Of a stretch of DNA of 64,000 nucleotides, positions 8,189 through 17,192 are shown piece by piece. The first letter of the stretch is position 1; every line of letters starts with the position of its first letter. The stretch comes from an uncultured Curtobacterium sp. Its GTDB lineage: Bacteria > Actinomycetota > Actinomycetes > Actinomycetales > Microbacteriaceae. The DNA lies in NCBI GenBank assembly GCA_913778205.1, contig CAJYUW010000019.1, forward strand, positions 1-64,000, read 5' to 3'. A program made the translations under genes and the position numbers. The notes under the pieces were generated by a model. The model was given only the letters and a program-made list of their open reading frames with translations. It was not told where the DNA came from and made no database searches.

Positions 8189-9045
8189 CGTCGGCGCGGG
8201 TCCGGTGAGCGCAGCGGCGCGATGCACACCGGAGTTCGCGAACCACTGATGAGCTCGTGTGCAGTGGAGCCGAAGAGCCGACCCTCAAGCGTCGACGTGT
8301 GGTGTCGTCCGAGGACGACAATCGACGCGTCCTCGGCGTACCTGCCAAGGACGTCGGCCGTGTCGCCTTCCTCGACGACAGGTCGGTGTTGCAGTCCGGG
8401 GAACCGGGTGTGGAGGAGCCGTTCGGCGTCGATCAGGACCTCCCGTGCGTGCGCTTCGACGAGTTCGGGGTCCTCGAAGGCGCTCAGCGTTCCGACCCGG
8501 GCGGGTTCGGCGACCTTCCACGAGCGCACCAAACTGAGCCGCCGGTGCTCCCGGACGGCCTGGGACCCGGCGAAGCGGAGCGCGGTGTCGCCAGCGGCGT
8601 CGTCGACCCCGAGGACGACGTCCCCGTGCGTCGGTCGCCAGTCCTCCGGGACGACGACGGTCGGACCGTTCGCGAGGGTCGGCACGCGTTCGGGCATCCA
8701 CCCGTCGAGCGCTGTTCGGACGCGGTGCTGGCGCCGGTTCCCGATGACGAGCAGGTCCGCGGTCGATGCAGCGTCCGCGAGCATCCGGTCAGGCACCCCT
8801 GACAGCCGGAACACTGCGACGTCAACCCGCTGGTGTGCCACGGTCAGGTGCTCTGCGGCGCGGGCGAGCCGTCGGTCGAGGGCCAGTCGGTCACCTCCCC
8901 ATCCGTTGGTGACGGTGATGAGCTCGACCCGGCTCCCTGGCGTGAGGCGCCGGACGGCCACCCAGTCCACCGCTCGGTCACTCGCCTCGTGTCCGTCGAT
9001 GCCGACCACCACGTGTTCGGTCCCGACGACGCTGCTGTCGCGCAT
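8185..9045 (-). CDS. Universal stress protein, tandem Usp domains
   Basis: A 286-residue protein with two Usp folds (about 10-145 and 150-280). The ATP-binding loops have the G-x2-G-x9-G-S pattern (VLGRHHTSTLEGRLFGST in the second). ATG at 9045 shares one base with the stop of the upstream Usp (TGATG), and its own stop overlaps mgtA. Tandem Usp proteins bind ATP and promote growth arrest in hypoxia in mycobacteria. It is closely similar to the 27433 Usp (both contain the segment DGWMPERVPT), which suggests duplication within the island. Confidence 0.92.
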   Translation of the reverse strand: MRDSSVVGTEHVVVGIDGHEASDRAVDWVAVRRLTPGSRVELITVTNGWGGDRLALDRRLARAAEHLTVAHQRVDVAVFRLSGVPDRMLADAASTADLLVIGNRRQHRVRTALDGWMPERVPTLANGPTVVVPEDWRPTHGDVVLGVDDAAGDTALRFAGSQAVREHRRLSLVRSWKVAEPARVGTLSAFEDPELVEAHAREVLIDAERLLHTRFPGLQHRPVVEEGDTADVLGRYAEDASIVVLGRHHTSTLEGRLFGSTAHELISGSRTPVCIAPLRSPDPRRR

Positions 9046-9926
9046 CACCGCACCTCGGCGTGCAGCTGTTCCGGACGGCGCTCGGACTCCGTGCCCCCAC
9101 CGGTGTGCGTCGGTTCGGGGACGATGCACACCGGCGCGTGCCCCTCGTGCATCAGGCGTTCACCGACCGACCCCGTGATGAACCCGCCCAGTGCCGTCCG
9201 GTGGCGACGCCCGACCACGACCAACGACGCACCCCGGGACGACCGGAGGACCACGTCGCGAGCTTGCCCCTCGACGGCTTCGCCGGTGACGTGGAGCCCT
9301 GGCTGCGCGGCACCGACCGCCCGGAGCGCGGCCCGGAGTTCGAGGTCGGCCTCCTTCGACCAGAGGTCTCGGTCCTCCTGGAGGTAGACCGCAGCGTAGG
9401 CGTCGACCGCGCTCGGGACCGCCCAGGCGCGCACGAGGGCGAGCTCGTGACGGCCACGGGCCGCTCGGTCGGCGGCCCAGGACAGCGCGGCGGACGCGGA
9501 CCGCCCGTCGACACCGACGACGACCGGACCGTCGGACCGCTCCCAGTGTTCCGGGACCACCACGACCGGGGTGACGGCGTGCGCGACCACCCGCTCGGCC
9601 ACGCGTCCCCGCGCCGCGGCGACGAACGTGTGCACCTGGTTGCCGCCGATCACGAGCATGTCGCCGCGCGTGGCGTCCGACACGAGGCGATCCACGGTCG
9701 GCCCGCCGGTCACGTCGTGCCGGACGGTGAGCTCGGCATGCGTCGAGCGCAAGCGCTGCTCCGCCGCCTCGAGTCGCTCTTCGGACCGTTCGAGGGCCTC
9801 GCCGGTGTACTCGCTCACGGTGACCAGCCGCACGCTGTCCGTCGCAGGGTCGACGGCGTCCGCGATCCAGTCCACGGTCCTCCAGGCGGCAGTCGTGTCG
9901 TCGATGGCGACGGTGTAGGCGGTCAT
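9045..9926 (-). CDS. Universal stress protein, tandem Usp domains
   Basis: A 293-residue protein starting MTAYTVAIDDTTAAWRTVDW. GGGAG is a few bases before the ATG. It has two Usp domains, with nucleotide loops GGNQVHTFVAAARGR and GRRHRTALGGFITGSVGERL. It leads the usp-usp-mgtA operon and has a DevR-like box about 95 bases upstream. It resembles the 28298 and 32833 proteins (shared start style and GRVAERV region). Confidence 0.92.
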   Translation of the reverse strand: MTAYTVAIDDTTAAWRTVDWIADAVDPATDSVRLVTVSEYTGEALERSEERLEAAEQRLRSTHAELTVRHDVTGGPTVDRLVSDATRGDMLVIGGNQVHTFVAAARGRVAERVVAHAVTPVVVVPEHWERSDGPVVVGVDGRSASAALSWAADRAARGRHELALVRAWAVPSAVDAYAAVYLQEDRDLWSKEADLELRAALRAVGAAQPGLHVTGEAVEGQARDVVLRSSRGASLVVVGRRHRTALGGFITGSVGERLMHEGHAPVCIVPEPTHTGGGTESERRPEQLHAEVR

Positions 9927-10020
9927 GGTCACTCCCTTCGCAGTGGACACCGGTTGCGCCCACCTGCGGCTCCAGCCGCATCCCATCACCGCACGCTAGG
10001 TGCGGGCGGACGACGCCGGC

Positions 10021-10036
10021 AGGGCCGAAGGTCCCG
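10021..10036 (-). promoter_or_regulatory. DevR/DosR-like box for usp-usp-mgtA
   Basis: CGGGACCTTCGGCCCT on the minus strand, 95 bases upstream of ATG 9926. It forms a divergent pair with the box at 10066. Confidence 0.72.
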
Positions 10037-10065
10037 CCCACCGGCGCTCCCTCGCGGCGCCGAGC

Positions 10066-10081
10066 AAGGACCTCCGACCCT
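10066..10081 (+). promoter_or_regulatory. DevR/DosR-like box for the bactofilin-like gene
   Basis: AAGGACCTCCGACCCT, 35 bases upstream of ATG 10116 and divergent from the box at 10021. Confidence 0.65.
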
Positions 10082-10115
10082 GTCGTGCCGACGGCCAGCC
10101 CGCGACACTGCCGCC

Positions 10116-11293
10116 ATGATGACCAGACACCGAACCCAGCCCACCGCCCGCCGTCACGTCCCGCGCTCGGCGGTCGTCCTCGGCATCGTCGTCGCTCTGA
10201 CAGCCGTCACGGGAGGCGCCGCCGCAGCCGTCACGACGACACAGGACGACCCGTCCAGGATCGGCGCGACGGAGCGCGTGACCGGCCCGCGGTTCCTCAG
10301 CGGCACCGCCGTCGAGGTCGCAGGGAACGTGGACGGGGACGTGTACGCCGCCGGCCAGAACGTGACCGTGAGTGGGCGGGTCACCGGGGACGTCATCGCG
10401 GCCGCACAGACCGTGACCGTCACCGGAGAGGTGGACGGAGACGTCCGGCTCGCAGCTCAGTCCGTCGTGGTCACCGGCACGGTCCGGCGGAGCGCTACCA
10501 TCGCGGCGTCCAGCATCAGCGTCGCGCAGTCGGGGTCGGTCAAGGAGGACCTCGTCGCTGCGCGAACACGATCTCGGTCGCGGGCGACCTCGGCCGCGAC
10601 GCGCGACTCAGTGTGGACCGGCTGACCGTCGCCGGGACGATCGGCGGGGACGTCGTCTACGTCAGCGACCACACCGCGCAGATGCGTGCCGACCACGTCG
10701 ACGGGTCGGTGCAACACGTCCATCCGAACCGGACGACCTATCGCCCCACCGCCGGCGAGGCGTTCGCGTCCTGGCTGGTCGGCCTGCTGTACGCACTCGT
10801 CGCACTGGGCCTGATCACGCTGGCCGCCGGGCTCCTCGTCCCTCGGCAGCTCACCCGGGTGACCGACCGGCTCCGTGCGGCGCCCTGGAGGGCCGCACTG
10901 GTCGGCTTCGTCACAGCAGTCGCCGCTCCGCTCGCCCTGCTCCTCCTGCTCGTGACGGTCATCGGCGCACCCCTGGCCCTGACTGGACTGTTGGTCCTGC
11001 TCGTCCTGACCCTCGCGGCGTTCCCGTACGGAGCGTTCATGATCGGACGCCTGATCCTCCGCGGCCGACGCGGGCCGGTCGTCACGGCGCTCCTGGGCGG
11101 TGCGGTCCTCGTCGTGGCGCTGCACATCCCCGTCCTCGGAGTCCTCGTGACCGTGGTGACGATCGTCCTCGGGCTCGGTGCCCAACTGCTCGACATCGCC
11201 GACGCCCGTCCGTGGGACCGTGCCGGACGGAGGACGGACGTGCGCGGTGGTGAGGGGATCCCCGCGACGCCCGGAGGCGCGGGGAGGATCTGA
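10116..11293 (+). pseudogene. Polymer-forming (bactofilin-like) repeat membrane protein, frameshifted
   Basis: The N-terminal frame (ATG 10116) has a TM/signal segment and then short beta-helix repeats with the pattern VxGxVxGDVxxAAQxVTV, as in polymer-forming cytoskeletal proteins. The frame breaks at about 10555-10566. Adding one base (GCTGCG followed by GCGAAC) continues the repeats as NTISVAGDLGRDARLSVDRL and then four or so TM helices to the stop at 11291. Without the break it would be an intact protein of about 392 residues. The function is unknown: possibly membrane-associated scaffolding. It is either a decayed gene or a single-base sequence error. Confidence 0.8.
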
Positions 11294-11306
11294 CCGGAGC
11301 ATGGAG

Positions 11307-11337
11307 ACGGCCCGGTGCTGCTCGCACCGGGCCGTTC
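11307..11337. terminator. Bidirectional terminator between convergent genes
   Basis: An 11-bp stem, ACGGCCCGGTG pairing with CACCGGGCCGT around a 7-base loop, sits in the gap between the stops at 11293 and 11367. Confidence 0.8.
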
Positions 11338-11366
11338 TGCTCGTCCCTCCGTGCCGTGCCTGCAGG

Positions 11367-11762
11367 TCAGGTACGGACGGCGTCAGCCCGGTCTGCCCGA
11401 AGCGCGTCGGACGTGAACACGATCCCGCTGAGTTCCTGGACGTCGAAGCGCCAGCGCTGCAGCGGTCCGCCGCGTCCGGCCCGGATGACGAGCGGTTCGG
11501 CGCGTCCGACGACGATGATGCTCCAGCCCCCCGTCGGATCTTGGGCGCCCGTCTCGAACACAGCCGTCGTACGCGAACCGAGGTCTCCGAGGCGGGGTCC
11601 CTCGAGGACGAGGCACCCGCTTGCGGGGTCCACGACGACCACCTCCGCCTGGGACACGGTGCCTCGGACGAGCCGGCCGCCCCGGACGCGTCCGATGAGC
11701 GACCAGCACTCCGACGCGACGAGCGTCCGGTCGTCGTGGACCGCGATGCCCGTGCCGATCAT
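11367..11762 (-). CDS. Small PNPOx-like protein (divergent)
   Basis: A 131-residue protein, MIGTGIAVHDDRTLVASECW and onward. The segment TGGWSIIVVGRAEPL resembles the strand-turn of split-barrel flavin proteins (compare WSVVARGTAHI in the 5046 protein). The ATG at 11762 overlaps the adhP stop as ATGA, so it is the last gene of the BON-sORF-hypothetical-adhP operon. The fold assignment is tentative; a flavin or F420 stress role would fit the island. Confidence 0.65.
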   Translation of the reverse strand: MIGTGIAVHDDRTLVASECWSLIGRVRGGRLVRGTVSQAEVVVVDPASGCLVLEGPRLGDLGSRTTAVFETGAQDPTGGWSIIVVGRAEPLVIRAGRGGPLQRWRFDVQELSGIVFTSDALRADRADAVRT

Positions 11763-12829
11763 CGCGTTCCAGCCGGCGTGGACTCGTCCTCGGCGACGAT
11801 CTGCTCGCGCTGGACGGGCGGCATGTCGAACACGATCCGGGCCGGCACCCGACCGGCGAGCACGTCGGCCATCGCCTCGTTCACGTCGGCGAGCGGGCGG
11901 CGGACCGACACGACCCGGGTGCGTCCGGCAGCGTGCAGCGCGAAGACCTCGGCGAGGTCCTGCCGGGTCCCGACGATCGACCCGATGATCGAGATCCCCT
12001 TGAGGACGGTGTCGAAGATCGGGATGCTCATCGTGCCGTCCGCCGGCAGCGCGACGCAGACCAGGCGTCCTCCCCGCTTCAGGGAGGCGAACGCCTGCTC
12101 GAACACACTGGCGGACGCTGCGAGCACGACGGCGACGTCCGCGCCGCCGAGCTCCTGGATCTGGGCGGCGGCGTCGCCCGAGGACGCGTCGACGGCGCGG
12201 TCCGCACCGAGGTCGCGGGCGAGCTGGAGCTTGGCCGGTTCGACGTCGACGCCGATGACCTGCGCGCCGAACACCCGTGCGTACTGCACGGCGAGGTGTC
12301 CGAGCCCGCCGACGCCGAAGACCGCGACGGTCTCGGAGGGCGTGATCCCGGCGACCTTGAGCGCCTTGTAGGTCGTGACGCCGGCGCAGGTGAGCGGGGC
12401 TGCGTCCTCCGGGGCGACGCCGGCGGGGACCGGGACGACGTAGTCCGCGTCGGCGACGGCGAACTGCCCGAAGGCGCCGTCGATTGAGTAGCCGGTGTTC
12501 TGCTGCTGTTCGCAGAGGGTCTCGCGGCCTTCCACGCAGTAGCGGCAGTGGCCGCAGGCGTGTCCGAGCCAGGGGAGCGCGACCCGGTCACCGATCTGTC
12601 GGTTCGTGACGCCGTCACCGAGCTCCTCGATGATGCCGACGCCCTCGTGGCCGGGGACGAACGGCGGCGTCGACTTGACCGGCCAGTCTCCGCGTGCTGC
12701 GTGGATGTCGGTGTGACAGAGGCCGGAGGCCTCGATCCGGACGAGGACCTGTCCGGCGCCGGGTGCGGGGAGCGGCCGGTCCTCGACAACGAGGGGCTGA
12801 CCGAACTGGTGGACGACTGCTGCCTTCAT
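11759..12829 (-). CDS. adhP: Zinc-dependent alcohol dehydrogenase, AdhP type
   Basis: A 356-residue medium-chain dehydrogenase. The catalytic zinc ligands are in GLCHTDIH and GHEGVG. The structural zinc lobe CGHCRYCVEGRETLC is intact, and the NAD-binding GVGGLGHLAVQYA follows. It interconverts alcohols and aldehydes with NAD(H), for example reducing acetaldehyde to ethanol in fermentation. The start at ATG 12829 follows GAGAGGTCATCCC on the minus strand; six in-frame residues upstream are unlikely. It lies inside the minus-strand operon starting with the BON gene, with a 63-base gap upstream. Confidence 0.9.
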   Translation of the reverse strand: MKAAVVHQFGQPLVVEDRPLPAPGAGQVLVRIEASGLCHTDIHAARGDWPVKSTPPFVPGHEGVGIIEELGDGVTNRQIGDRVALPWLGHACGHCRYCVEGRETLCEQQQNTGYSIDGAFGQFAVADADYVVPVPAGVAPEDAAPLTCAGVTTYKALKVAGITPSETVAVFGVGGLGHLAVQYARVFGAQVIGVDVEPAKLQLARDLGADRAVDASSGDAAAQIQELGGADVAVVLAASASVFEQAFASLKRGGRLVCVALPADGTMSIPIFDTVLKGISIIGSIVGTRQDLAEVFALHAAGRTRVVSVRRPLADVNEAMADVLAGRVPARIVFDMPPVQREQIVAEDESTPAGTR

Positions 12830-12892
12830 GGGATGACCTCTCCTCACGGGCGTGGCCGGGACCCGGTGTCCCGCCGATCGGCGCCCGTGGAG

Positions 12893-13549
12893 TCACCTTG
12901 TCGCGCCTACTCGTCGCGGGGCAGGGTCAGAGGTCCCACGGGCCTCGATGCGGACGGCAGCACGCCGCGGTGCGTCGGCATGCAGCATCGAGGTGATCTG
13001 ATCGAGCAGGCGCAGGTCGAACGGCGAGGACTCCGCGCAGCAGGACGGTGACAACCAGCTCACCCGGTCGTGCCCACCCGACACGAGCCGATCACCGAAG
13101 CGGACGCAGAGGACGCGCCCGGGCAGCAGTGCGGCCAGTGACCGAACGTAGGCCGCCGACGCTCGATCCAAGCCGCCGGCGAACCCCAGGGTGACCGTTT
13201 CGCCCACGATCAGCGCCGCGGCGACGGACACGACGGCGCGCTCGAGCGGGAACCCGCTGTCGACCACGACCTGCGCGCAGCGCATTGTCCGTCGCCGAGG
13301 AACGGACGCTGTTCGGAGCAGGTCGGCCATGACGATCAGGGCCCGGTCGCAGCGGGCGGCGGGGGAGTCGAGGATTGCCGCATCGGTGCCTCCGCACGGC
13401 GTTCGACTGGCACTCGTCCCCGCCACCGCGAGGTGGCTGATCTCGCTGAGGAGTCGCGCGCGTGCGCCTGGTTCGAGCACGAACCTGGCGCGACGCGCGG
13501 CGGCCGCGGCTCCCGCTGGGGCTGGCTGAGTCGTCACTCGAGGGTTCAT
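12893..13549 (-). CDS. Hypothetical protein
   Basis: A 218-residue protein from ATG 13549, 10 bases after the small ORF's stop. I recognise no family. It begins MNPRVTTQPAPAGAAAAARR, has a long Ala-rich helical middle (ERAVVSVAAALIVGETVTLG) and two adjacent cysteines (SPSCCAESSPF). Its position in a tight minus-strand operon and the absence of a better opposing frame support coding. Co-transcription with adhP suggests a role in low-oxygen metabolism or stress, nothing more specific. Confidence 0.6.
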   Translation of the reverse strand: MNPRVTTQPAPAGAAAAARRARFVLEPGARARLLSEISHLAVAGTSASRTPCGGTDAAILDSPAARCDRALIVMADLLRTASVPRRRTMRCAQVVVDSGFPLERAVVSVAAALIVGETVTLGFAGGLDRASAAYVRSLAALLPGRVLCVRFGDRLVSGGHDRVSWLSPSCCAESSPFDLRLLDQITSMLHADAPRRAAVRIEARGTSDPAPRRVGATR

Positions 13550-13559
13550 GATCGCGCGC

Positions 13560-13736
13560 TCAGCGCTCACGTGGGTGCAGTCGGTCGGCGGCGCGGAGCG
13601 TCGCACCGATGCCGAGCACCGTCTCGACGTCGAGTGGTTCCGTCGGGCGCAGCTCGATGGTCACGCTCGGATGGTTCTCGGTCGGGTCCCCGACGGCACC
13701 GTGACGAGGCGGTGTGGAAGCGATCTGGTTGTTCAT
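13560..13736 (-). CDS. Small hypothetical protein (58 residues)
   Basis: ATG at 13736 overlaps the TGA of the BON gene (ATGA), and the reading runs to a TGA at 13560. The protein begins MNNQIASTPPRHGAVGDPTE and contains SVTIELRPTEPLDVETVLGI. Coupling to the upstream gene, tight spacing to the next start and a DevR-like box 36 bases upstream (inside the BON 3' end) support it. No family is recognised. Confidence 0.55.
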   Translation of the reverse strand: MNNQIASTPPRHGAVGDPTENHPSVTIELRPTEPLDVETVLGIGATLRAADRLHPRER

Positions 13737-14284
13737 GACGACGACGGTTCCATGGCCCGCGAACGGGGGAAAGGGACCAAGGTCCGCCCGGGACTCAGGT
13801 CACTCCCGGTGATCGTGGTGCGGTCATCGACGAAGTGCACGCCGCGGCTCCGCGCCGCCGCGGCATGCACGCGCCGCCGCTCGTGGTCGCCGCTGAGCCG
13901 ACCCGACAACCGGACGACGTGGTCGCTCGCGGAGATCGTCACGTCGGCATGCGGCGCGGCTTCGCGGACAGCACCCTCCACCCTGGCCTGGAGGACCGCG
14001 TCCGGTTCGGTCGGATCGCACTCGAGCGGACGCACGACGATACGGTTCCGCACCGGGAGCAACCCGGTGGCGTGTCCGGACGCTATCTCGTGGGCTGTCA
14101 GCCGATCGGTGTACGAGCCCACATCACCGGTCAGGACGATCTGGTTGCCGCCGACGTCGACGGCCACGTCGAGTGTCGAGGCGTCCAGGGACCGTTCCGA
14201 GCGCCAGGAGCGGAGGATCAGGTCGCGGACTCCGAGGTCCACGACCGCGGGTGTCATCGTGCTCACTTGGTTCGTCGTGCTCAT
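13733..14284 (-). CDS. BON-domain protein (two BON repeats)
   Basis: A 183-residue protein. The first BON domain is at about 20-90 (VAVDVGGNQIVLTGDVGSYT) and the second at about 100-160 (DVTISASDHVVRLSGRLSGD). BON domains bind phospholipid or stabilise envelopes under stress, as in OsmY-type proteins; no signal peptide is visible, so it is probably cytoplasmic or peripheral. A DevR-like box is 35 bases upstream of ATG 14284. It is the first gene of the operon that includes adhP. Confidence 0.8.
   Translation of the reverse strand: MSTTNQVSTMTPAVVDLGVRDLILRSWRSERSLDASTLDVAVDVGGNQIVLTGDVGSYTDRLTAHEIASGHATGLLPVRNRIVVRPLECDPTEPDAVLQARVEGAVREAAPHADVTISASDHVVRLSGRLSGDHERRRVHAAAARSRGVHFVDDRTTITGSDLSPGRTLVPFPRSRAMEPSSS
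13772..13787 (+). promoter_or_regulatory. Possible internal DevR/DosR-like box in the BON gene 3' end
   Basis: AGGGACCAAGGTCCGC lies 36 bases upstream of the small ORF start at 13736. It is nearly palindromic and matches the motif in its left half. Being inside coding sequence, it may be coincidental. Confidence 0.4.
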
Positions 14285-14318
14285 GCGGAGATGATCGCGC
14301 CCTGACGCGACCGGCGGC

Positions 14319-14334
14319 AGGGCACAACGTCCTG
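14319..14334 (-). promoter_or_regulatory. DevR/DosR-like box for the BON-adhP operon
   Basis: CAGGACGTTGTGCCCT on the minus strand, 35 bases upstream of ATG 14284. It is one of the weaker matches (GGAC and GCCC halves kept). Confidence 0.55.
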
Positions 14335-14429
14335 CCATGTCCACGCGGCGACCAGGCACGGTCTGGAGGCGCGGTGCGGGCCCGCAGCGCGCCTCCAGAC
14401 TGGCCGTGGTGGCGTCAGACCGTCACCGG

Positions 14430-15434
14430 TCACGCCGTAGCACCCTCGATGTGGGTGCGGGCAACGCGCTTGCGGAAGACCCAGTACGTCCAGGCCTGGT
14501 AGGCGAGCACGAGCGGGACGAAGACCAGCGCCACCCAGCTCATCACCGTGAGCGTGTACTGCCCGCTCGACGCGTTCCACACGGTCAGGCTGTTCGCCGG
14601 GTCGTTCGAGGCGGGCATGACGTCGGGGAAGATCGCCGTGAACATCGCCAGCACGACCGCGGCGATCGTGACCGCCATGAGGGTGAACGCGCGTCCCTCA
14701 CGGCCCCAGGCGTTGCAGAGCACCGCGAGGACGAGGGCGAGGGCGGCCACCACCGAGAGCACGAGGCTCGCCGGCGTCGCTCGGACGAACGCCATCGCCA
14801 CCAGGAACGCAGCGCCGACGACGATCGTGAGCACGCCCGCGCGGGTCGCGAGCCGCTTGGCCCGTTCGCGGATCTCGCCCTCGGTCTTCAGCGCGACGAA
14901 CACGACGCCGTGCGTGAAGAACACCAGCAGGGTCGCCAGACCGGTCAGCAGCGCGAACGGGTTGAGCAGGTCGAACACCGTGCCGGTGAAGTTGTGGTCG
15001 GCGTCCATCGGGATGCCCCGGACGACGTTGCCGAACGCGACGCCCCACAGGAACGCCGGGACGGCGCTGCCTACGACGATCATGAGGTCGAAGCGGCGCT
15101 TCCACTCGGCGTGCTTGTTCTGGTGCCGGTACTCGAACGACACCCCGCGGGCGATGAGCGCCACCAGGATGAGGAGCAGGGCCAGGTAGAAGCCCGAGAA
15201 CATCGTCGCGTACCACTCCGGGAACGCTGCGAACAGGCAGGCGCCGGCGACGATGACCCAGGTCTCGTTGAGGTCCCAGACCGGGCCGATCGTGTTGATG
15301 AGCACGCGGCGGTCGGTGTCGTCCTTGCCGAGGAACGGCAGGGACATGCCGACACCGAAGTCGAACCCGTCGAGGACGAAGTACCCGACGAAGAAGAGTC
15401 CGACGATCGCGAACCAGAGAACGGGCAGGTCCAT
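14430..15434 (-). CDS. cydB: Cytochrome bd oxidase subunit II
   Basis: A 334-residue integral membrane protein starting MDLPVLWFAIVGLFFVGYFV, with the conserved FVLDGFDFGVG motif and about eight TM helices (DLNETWVI and WYATMFSGFY follow). CydB pairs with CydA in the quinol-oxidising, high-affinity terminal oxidase that works at low oxygen. ATG 15434 is one base after the cydA stop (TGAGATG). The length is normal. cydC/cydD are not in the window. Confidence 0.97.
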   Translation of the reverse strand: MDLPVLWFAIVGLFFVGYFVLDGFDFGVGMSLPFLGKDDTDRRVLINTIGPVWDLNETWVIVAGACLFAAFPEWYATMFSGFYLALLLILVALIARGVSFEYRHQNKHAEWKRRFDLMIVVGSAVPAFLWGVAFGNVVRGIPMDADHNFTGTVFDLLNPFALLTGLATLLVFFTHGVVFVALKTEGEIRERAKRLATRAGVLTIVVGAAFLVAMAFVRATPASLVLSVVAALALVLAVLCNAWGREGRAFTLMAVTIAAVVLAMFTAIFPDVMPASNDPANSLTVWNASSGQYTLTVMSWVALVFVPLVLAYQAWTYWVFRKRVARTHIEGATA

Positions 15435-15435
15435 C

Positions 15436-16860
15436 TCAGTACACCGTCGCGATCGTCTCAGGAGCGTCCTGCGCTGGGTCCTCGGGCGGGGTGAGCTCGT
15501 CGGCGCGTTGGGCGGCGCGGCGGAGCAGGCGGAACTCGACGACCGCCAGCGCGCCGTACAACAGGGTGAAGACGACGAGGGAGATGAGGACCTCGACCCC
15601 CGTCACGTTCGGGGACACACCAGCGCTCGTCTTCAGCAGCCCGAACACGAGCCACGGCTGGCGGCCCATCTCCGTGAAGATCCAGCCGACGCTCATGGCG
15701 GCCATCGGGAGCGGCGCCGACCAGACCGCAATCCGCCACACCCACCGGCGCTGCGGCACCCGTCCGCGGCGGAGCAGCACGAGCCCGGCGATCGCGAGCA
15801 GGACGGAGACGGCCCCGAACCCGATCATCCAGCGGAACGCCCAGTAGGTGACCCAGATCGTGGGGGAGTAGTCCCCGGGCCCGTAGACCTGGCTGTACTG
15901 GGCCTGCAGCTCCCGGATCCCCTCGACTGTTCCGTGCATCGTGTGGGTCGACAGGAACGAGAGCAGGTACGGCACCCGGATCGAGAAGAGCTCGTGCACG
16001 CCGTCGGGAGTGCCGAGGGTGATCACCGAGAACGAGGCGTCCTTGCCCGTGGCCGTGTTGTAGAGGGCCTCGGCCGCGGCCATCTTCATCGGCTGCGTGT
16101 CGACCATCACCAGGCCGAGTTGGTCGCCGGTGAGCACCGTGACGGCGCCCGCTGCGACCATCGTCCAGAGGCCGAACTTGATCGCCGGGAGCATGGTCTC
16201 GAGGTGCTGGTTCCGGGCGAGGTGCCAGCCGGCGACCGCGATCACGACGGCGGCAGCGACCATGAACGACGCAGCGATCGTGTGCGGGAACGCGGCGAGC
16301 GCGACTTTGTTCGTCACGACCGCCCAGATGTCGGTCAGCTCTGCGCGGCCACGGGAAGGATCGAGGCGGTAGCCGACGGGGTGCTGCATGAACGCGTTCG
16401 CGGCGATGATGAAGTACCCCGACAGGAGCGTTCCGAGCGCGACGAGCCAGATGCTCGCGAGGTGCACGCCCTTCGGCAGCCGGTCCCACCCGAAGATCCA
16501 GATGCCGATGAACGCCGCCTCGAGGAAGAAGGCGAGGATCCCCTCGAGCGCGAGCGGCGCGCCGAAGACGTCGCCGACGAACCTCGAGTAGGTGGACCAG
16601 TTCATGCCGAACTGGAACTCCTGCACGATGCCCGTCACGACACCCATGGCGAAGTTGATGAGGAAGATGCGCCCGAAGAACCGGGTGAGTCGCAGGTAGT
16701 GCGCGCGGCCGGTGCGGACCCAGGCGGTCTGGAACACGGCGACGACGAACACCATGCCGATGGTGATGGGGACGAAGAGGAAGTGGTAGATGGTCGTCAG
16801 GCCGAACTGCCACCGGGACAGCACCAGGGTGCTGAGCAAGTCGTTCATGCGGTCGACCAT
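15436..16860 (-). CDS. cydA: Cytochrome bd oxidase subunit I
   Basis: A 474-residue protein. The N-terminal LSRWQFGLTTIYHFLFVPIT carries the heme-ligand His, and QEFQFGMNWSTYSRFVGDVFG and GRQPWLVFG follow, with a short Q-loop typical of Actinobacteria. The ATG at 16860 is 23 bases from the end of a near-perfect DevR-like box at 16884-16899; a second ATG is four codons in. It forms the electron-accepting, oxygen-reducing half of bd oxidase with CydB. Sharing an operator type with fermentation genes suggests coordinated induction at low oxygen. Confidence 0.97.
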   Translation of the reverse strand: MVDRMNDLLSTLVLSRWQFGLTTIYHFLFVPITIGMVFVVAVFQTAWVRTGRAHYLRLTRFFGRIFLINFAMGVVTGIVQEFQFGMNWSTYSRFVGDVFGAPLALEGILAFFLEAAFIGIWIFGWDRLPKGVHLASIWLVALGTLLSGYFIIAANAFMQHPVGYRLDPSRGRAELTDIWAVVTNKVALAAFPHTIAASFMVAAAVVIAVAGWHLARNQHLETMLPAIKFGLWTMVAAGAVTVLTGDQLGLVMVDTQPMKMAAAEALYNTATGKDASFSVITLGTPDGVHELFSIRVPYLLSFLSTHTMHGTVEGIRELQAQYSQVYGPGDYSPTIWVTYWAFRWMIGFGAVSVLLAIAGLVLLRRGRVPQRRWVWRIAVWSAPLPMAAMSVGWIFTEMGRQPWLVFGLLKTSAGVSPNVTGVEVLISLVVFTLLYGALAVVEFRLLRRAAQRADELTPPEDPAQDAPETIATVY

Positions 16861-16883
16861 GGTGCTCTCACCGCTCGTGCACC

Positions 16884-16899
16884 AGGGACCTTCGTCCCA
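16884..16899 (-). promoter_or_regulatory. DevR/DosR-like box at cydA
   Basis: AGGGACCTTCGTCCCA, the best palindrome of the set (GGGAC-4-GTCCC), lies 23 bases upstream of the cydA ATG. It is so close to the start that transcription may begin near it, or it may act by a different geometry than the -60/-95 boxes. Confidence 0.7.
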
Positions 16900-16905
16900 C
16901 GCGCA

Positions 16906-17040
16906 TCACTCGCTCGGCTCACCGTCAGCGCACCGTGGCGACTCCGATTCGGTCTGTCGCCGGGCGCGGTCTCGCGCTTCCCGCTTGAGGCGCTCCCACT
17001 CGGCCTCGGGGACACGGTGCTGGTGGTCGTCTGCGTGCAT
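16906..17040 (-). CDS. Small hydrophilic peptide (44 residues) leading the cydAB unit
   Basis: ATG 17040 is preceded by GGAG at a good distance, and the stop at 16906 is 45 bases upstream of cydA. The sequence starts [20 protein letters not shown] and is very charged. It is not a CydX-like TM peptide. A DevR-like half-site box is 36 bases upstream. It could be a small stress protein or a leader peptide. Confidence 0.45.
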   Translation of the reverse strand: MHADDHQHRVPEAEWERLKREARDRARRQTESESPRCADGEPSE

Positions 17041-17075
17041 GGGCTCCAGGGTCGCTCGCGATCGCCGCGTATCCC

Positions 17076-17091
17076 AGAGGCGAAGGTCCCG
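17076..17091 (-). promoter_or_regulatory. DevR/DosR-like box (cyd side of the divergent pair)
   Basis: CGGGACCTTCGCCTCT on the minus strand, 36 bases upstream of the small ORF at 17040. Its centre is 25 bp from the box at 17101. Confidence 0.6.
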
Positions 17092-17100
17092 TCGTCACGG

Positions 17101-17116
17101 CGGGACCTTCGACCCT
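17101..17116 (+). promoter_or_regulatory. DevR/DosR-like box for phosphoketolase
   Basis: CGGGACCTTCGACCCT, 77 bases upstream of ATG 17193. It shares an intergenic region with the divergent cyd unit. Confidence 0.72.
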
Positions 17117-17192
17117 GCGCGCCGTACCCGGCGGCATCGAGGATCGAGTCGTGCGCGACCGGTCGGCCGCGGACGGGGAGCGAGGAAGACGC

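Noticed and set aside
12857-12872. GGGAC-CCGGT-GTCCC palindrome upstream of adhP
   Set aside because: The half-site spacing is five bases rather than four and the centre does not match the other boxes, so it was not counted as a DevR-like site.
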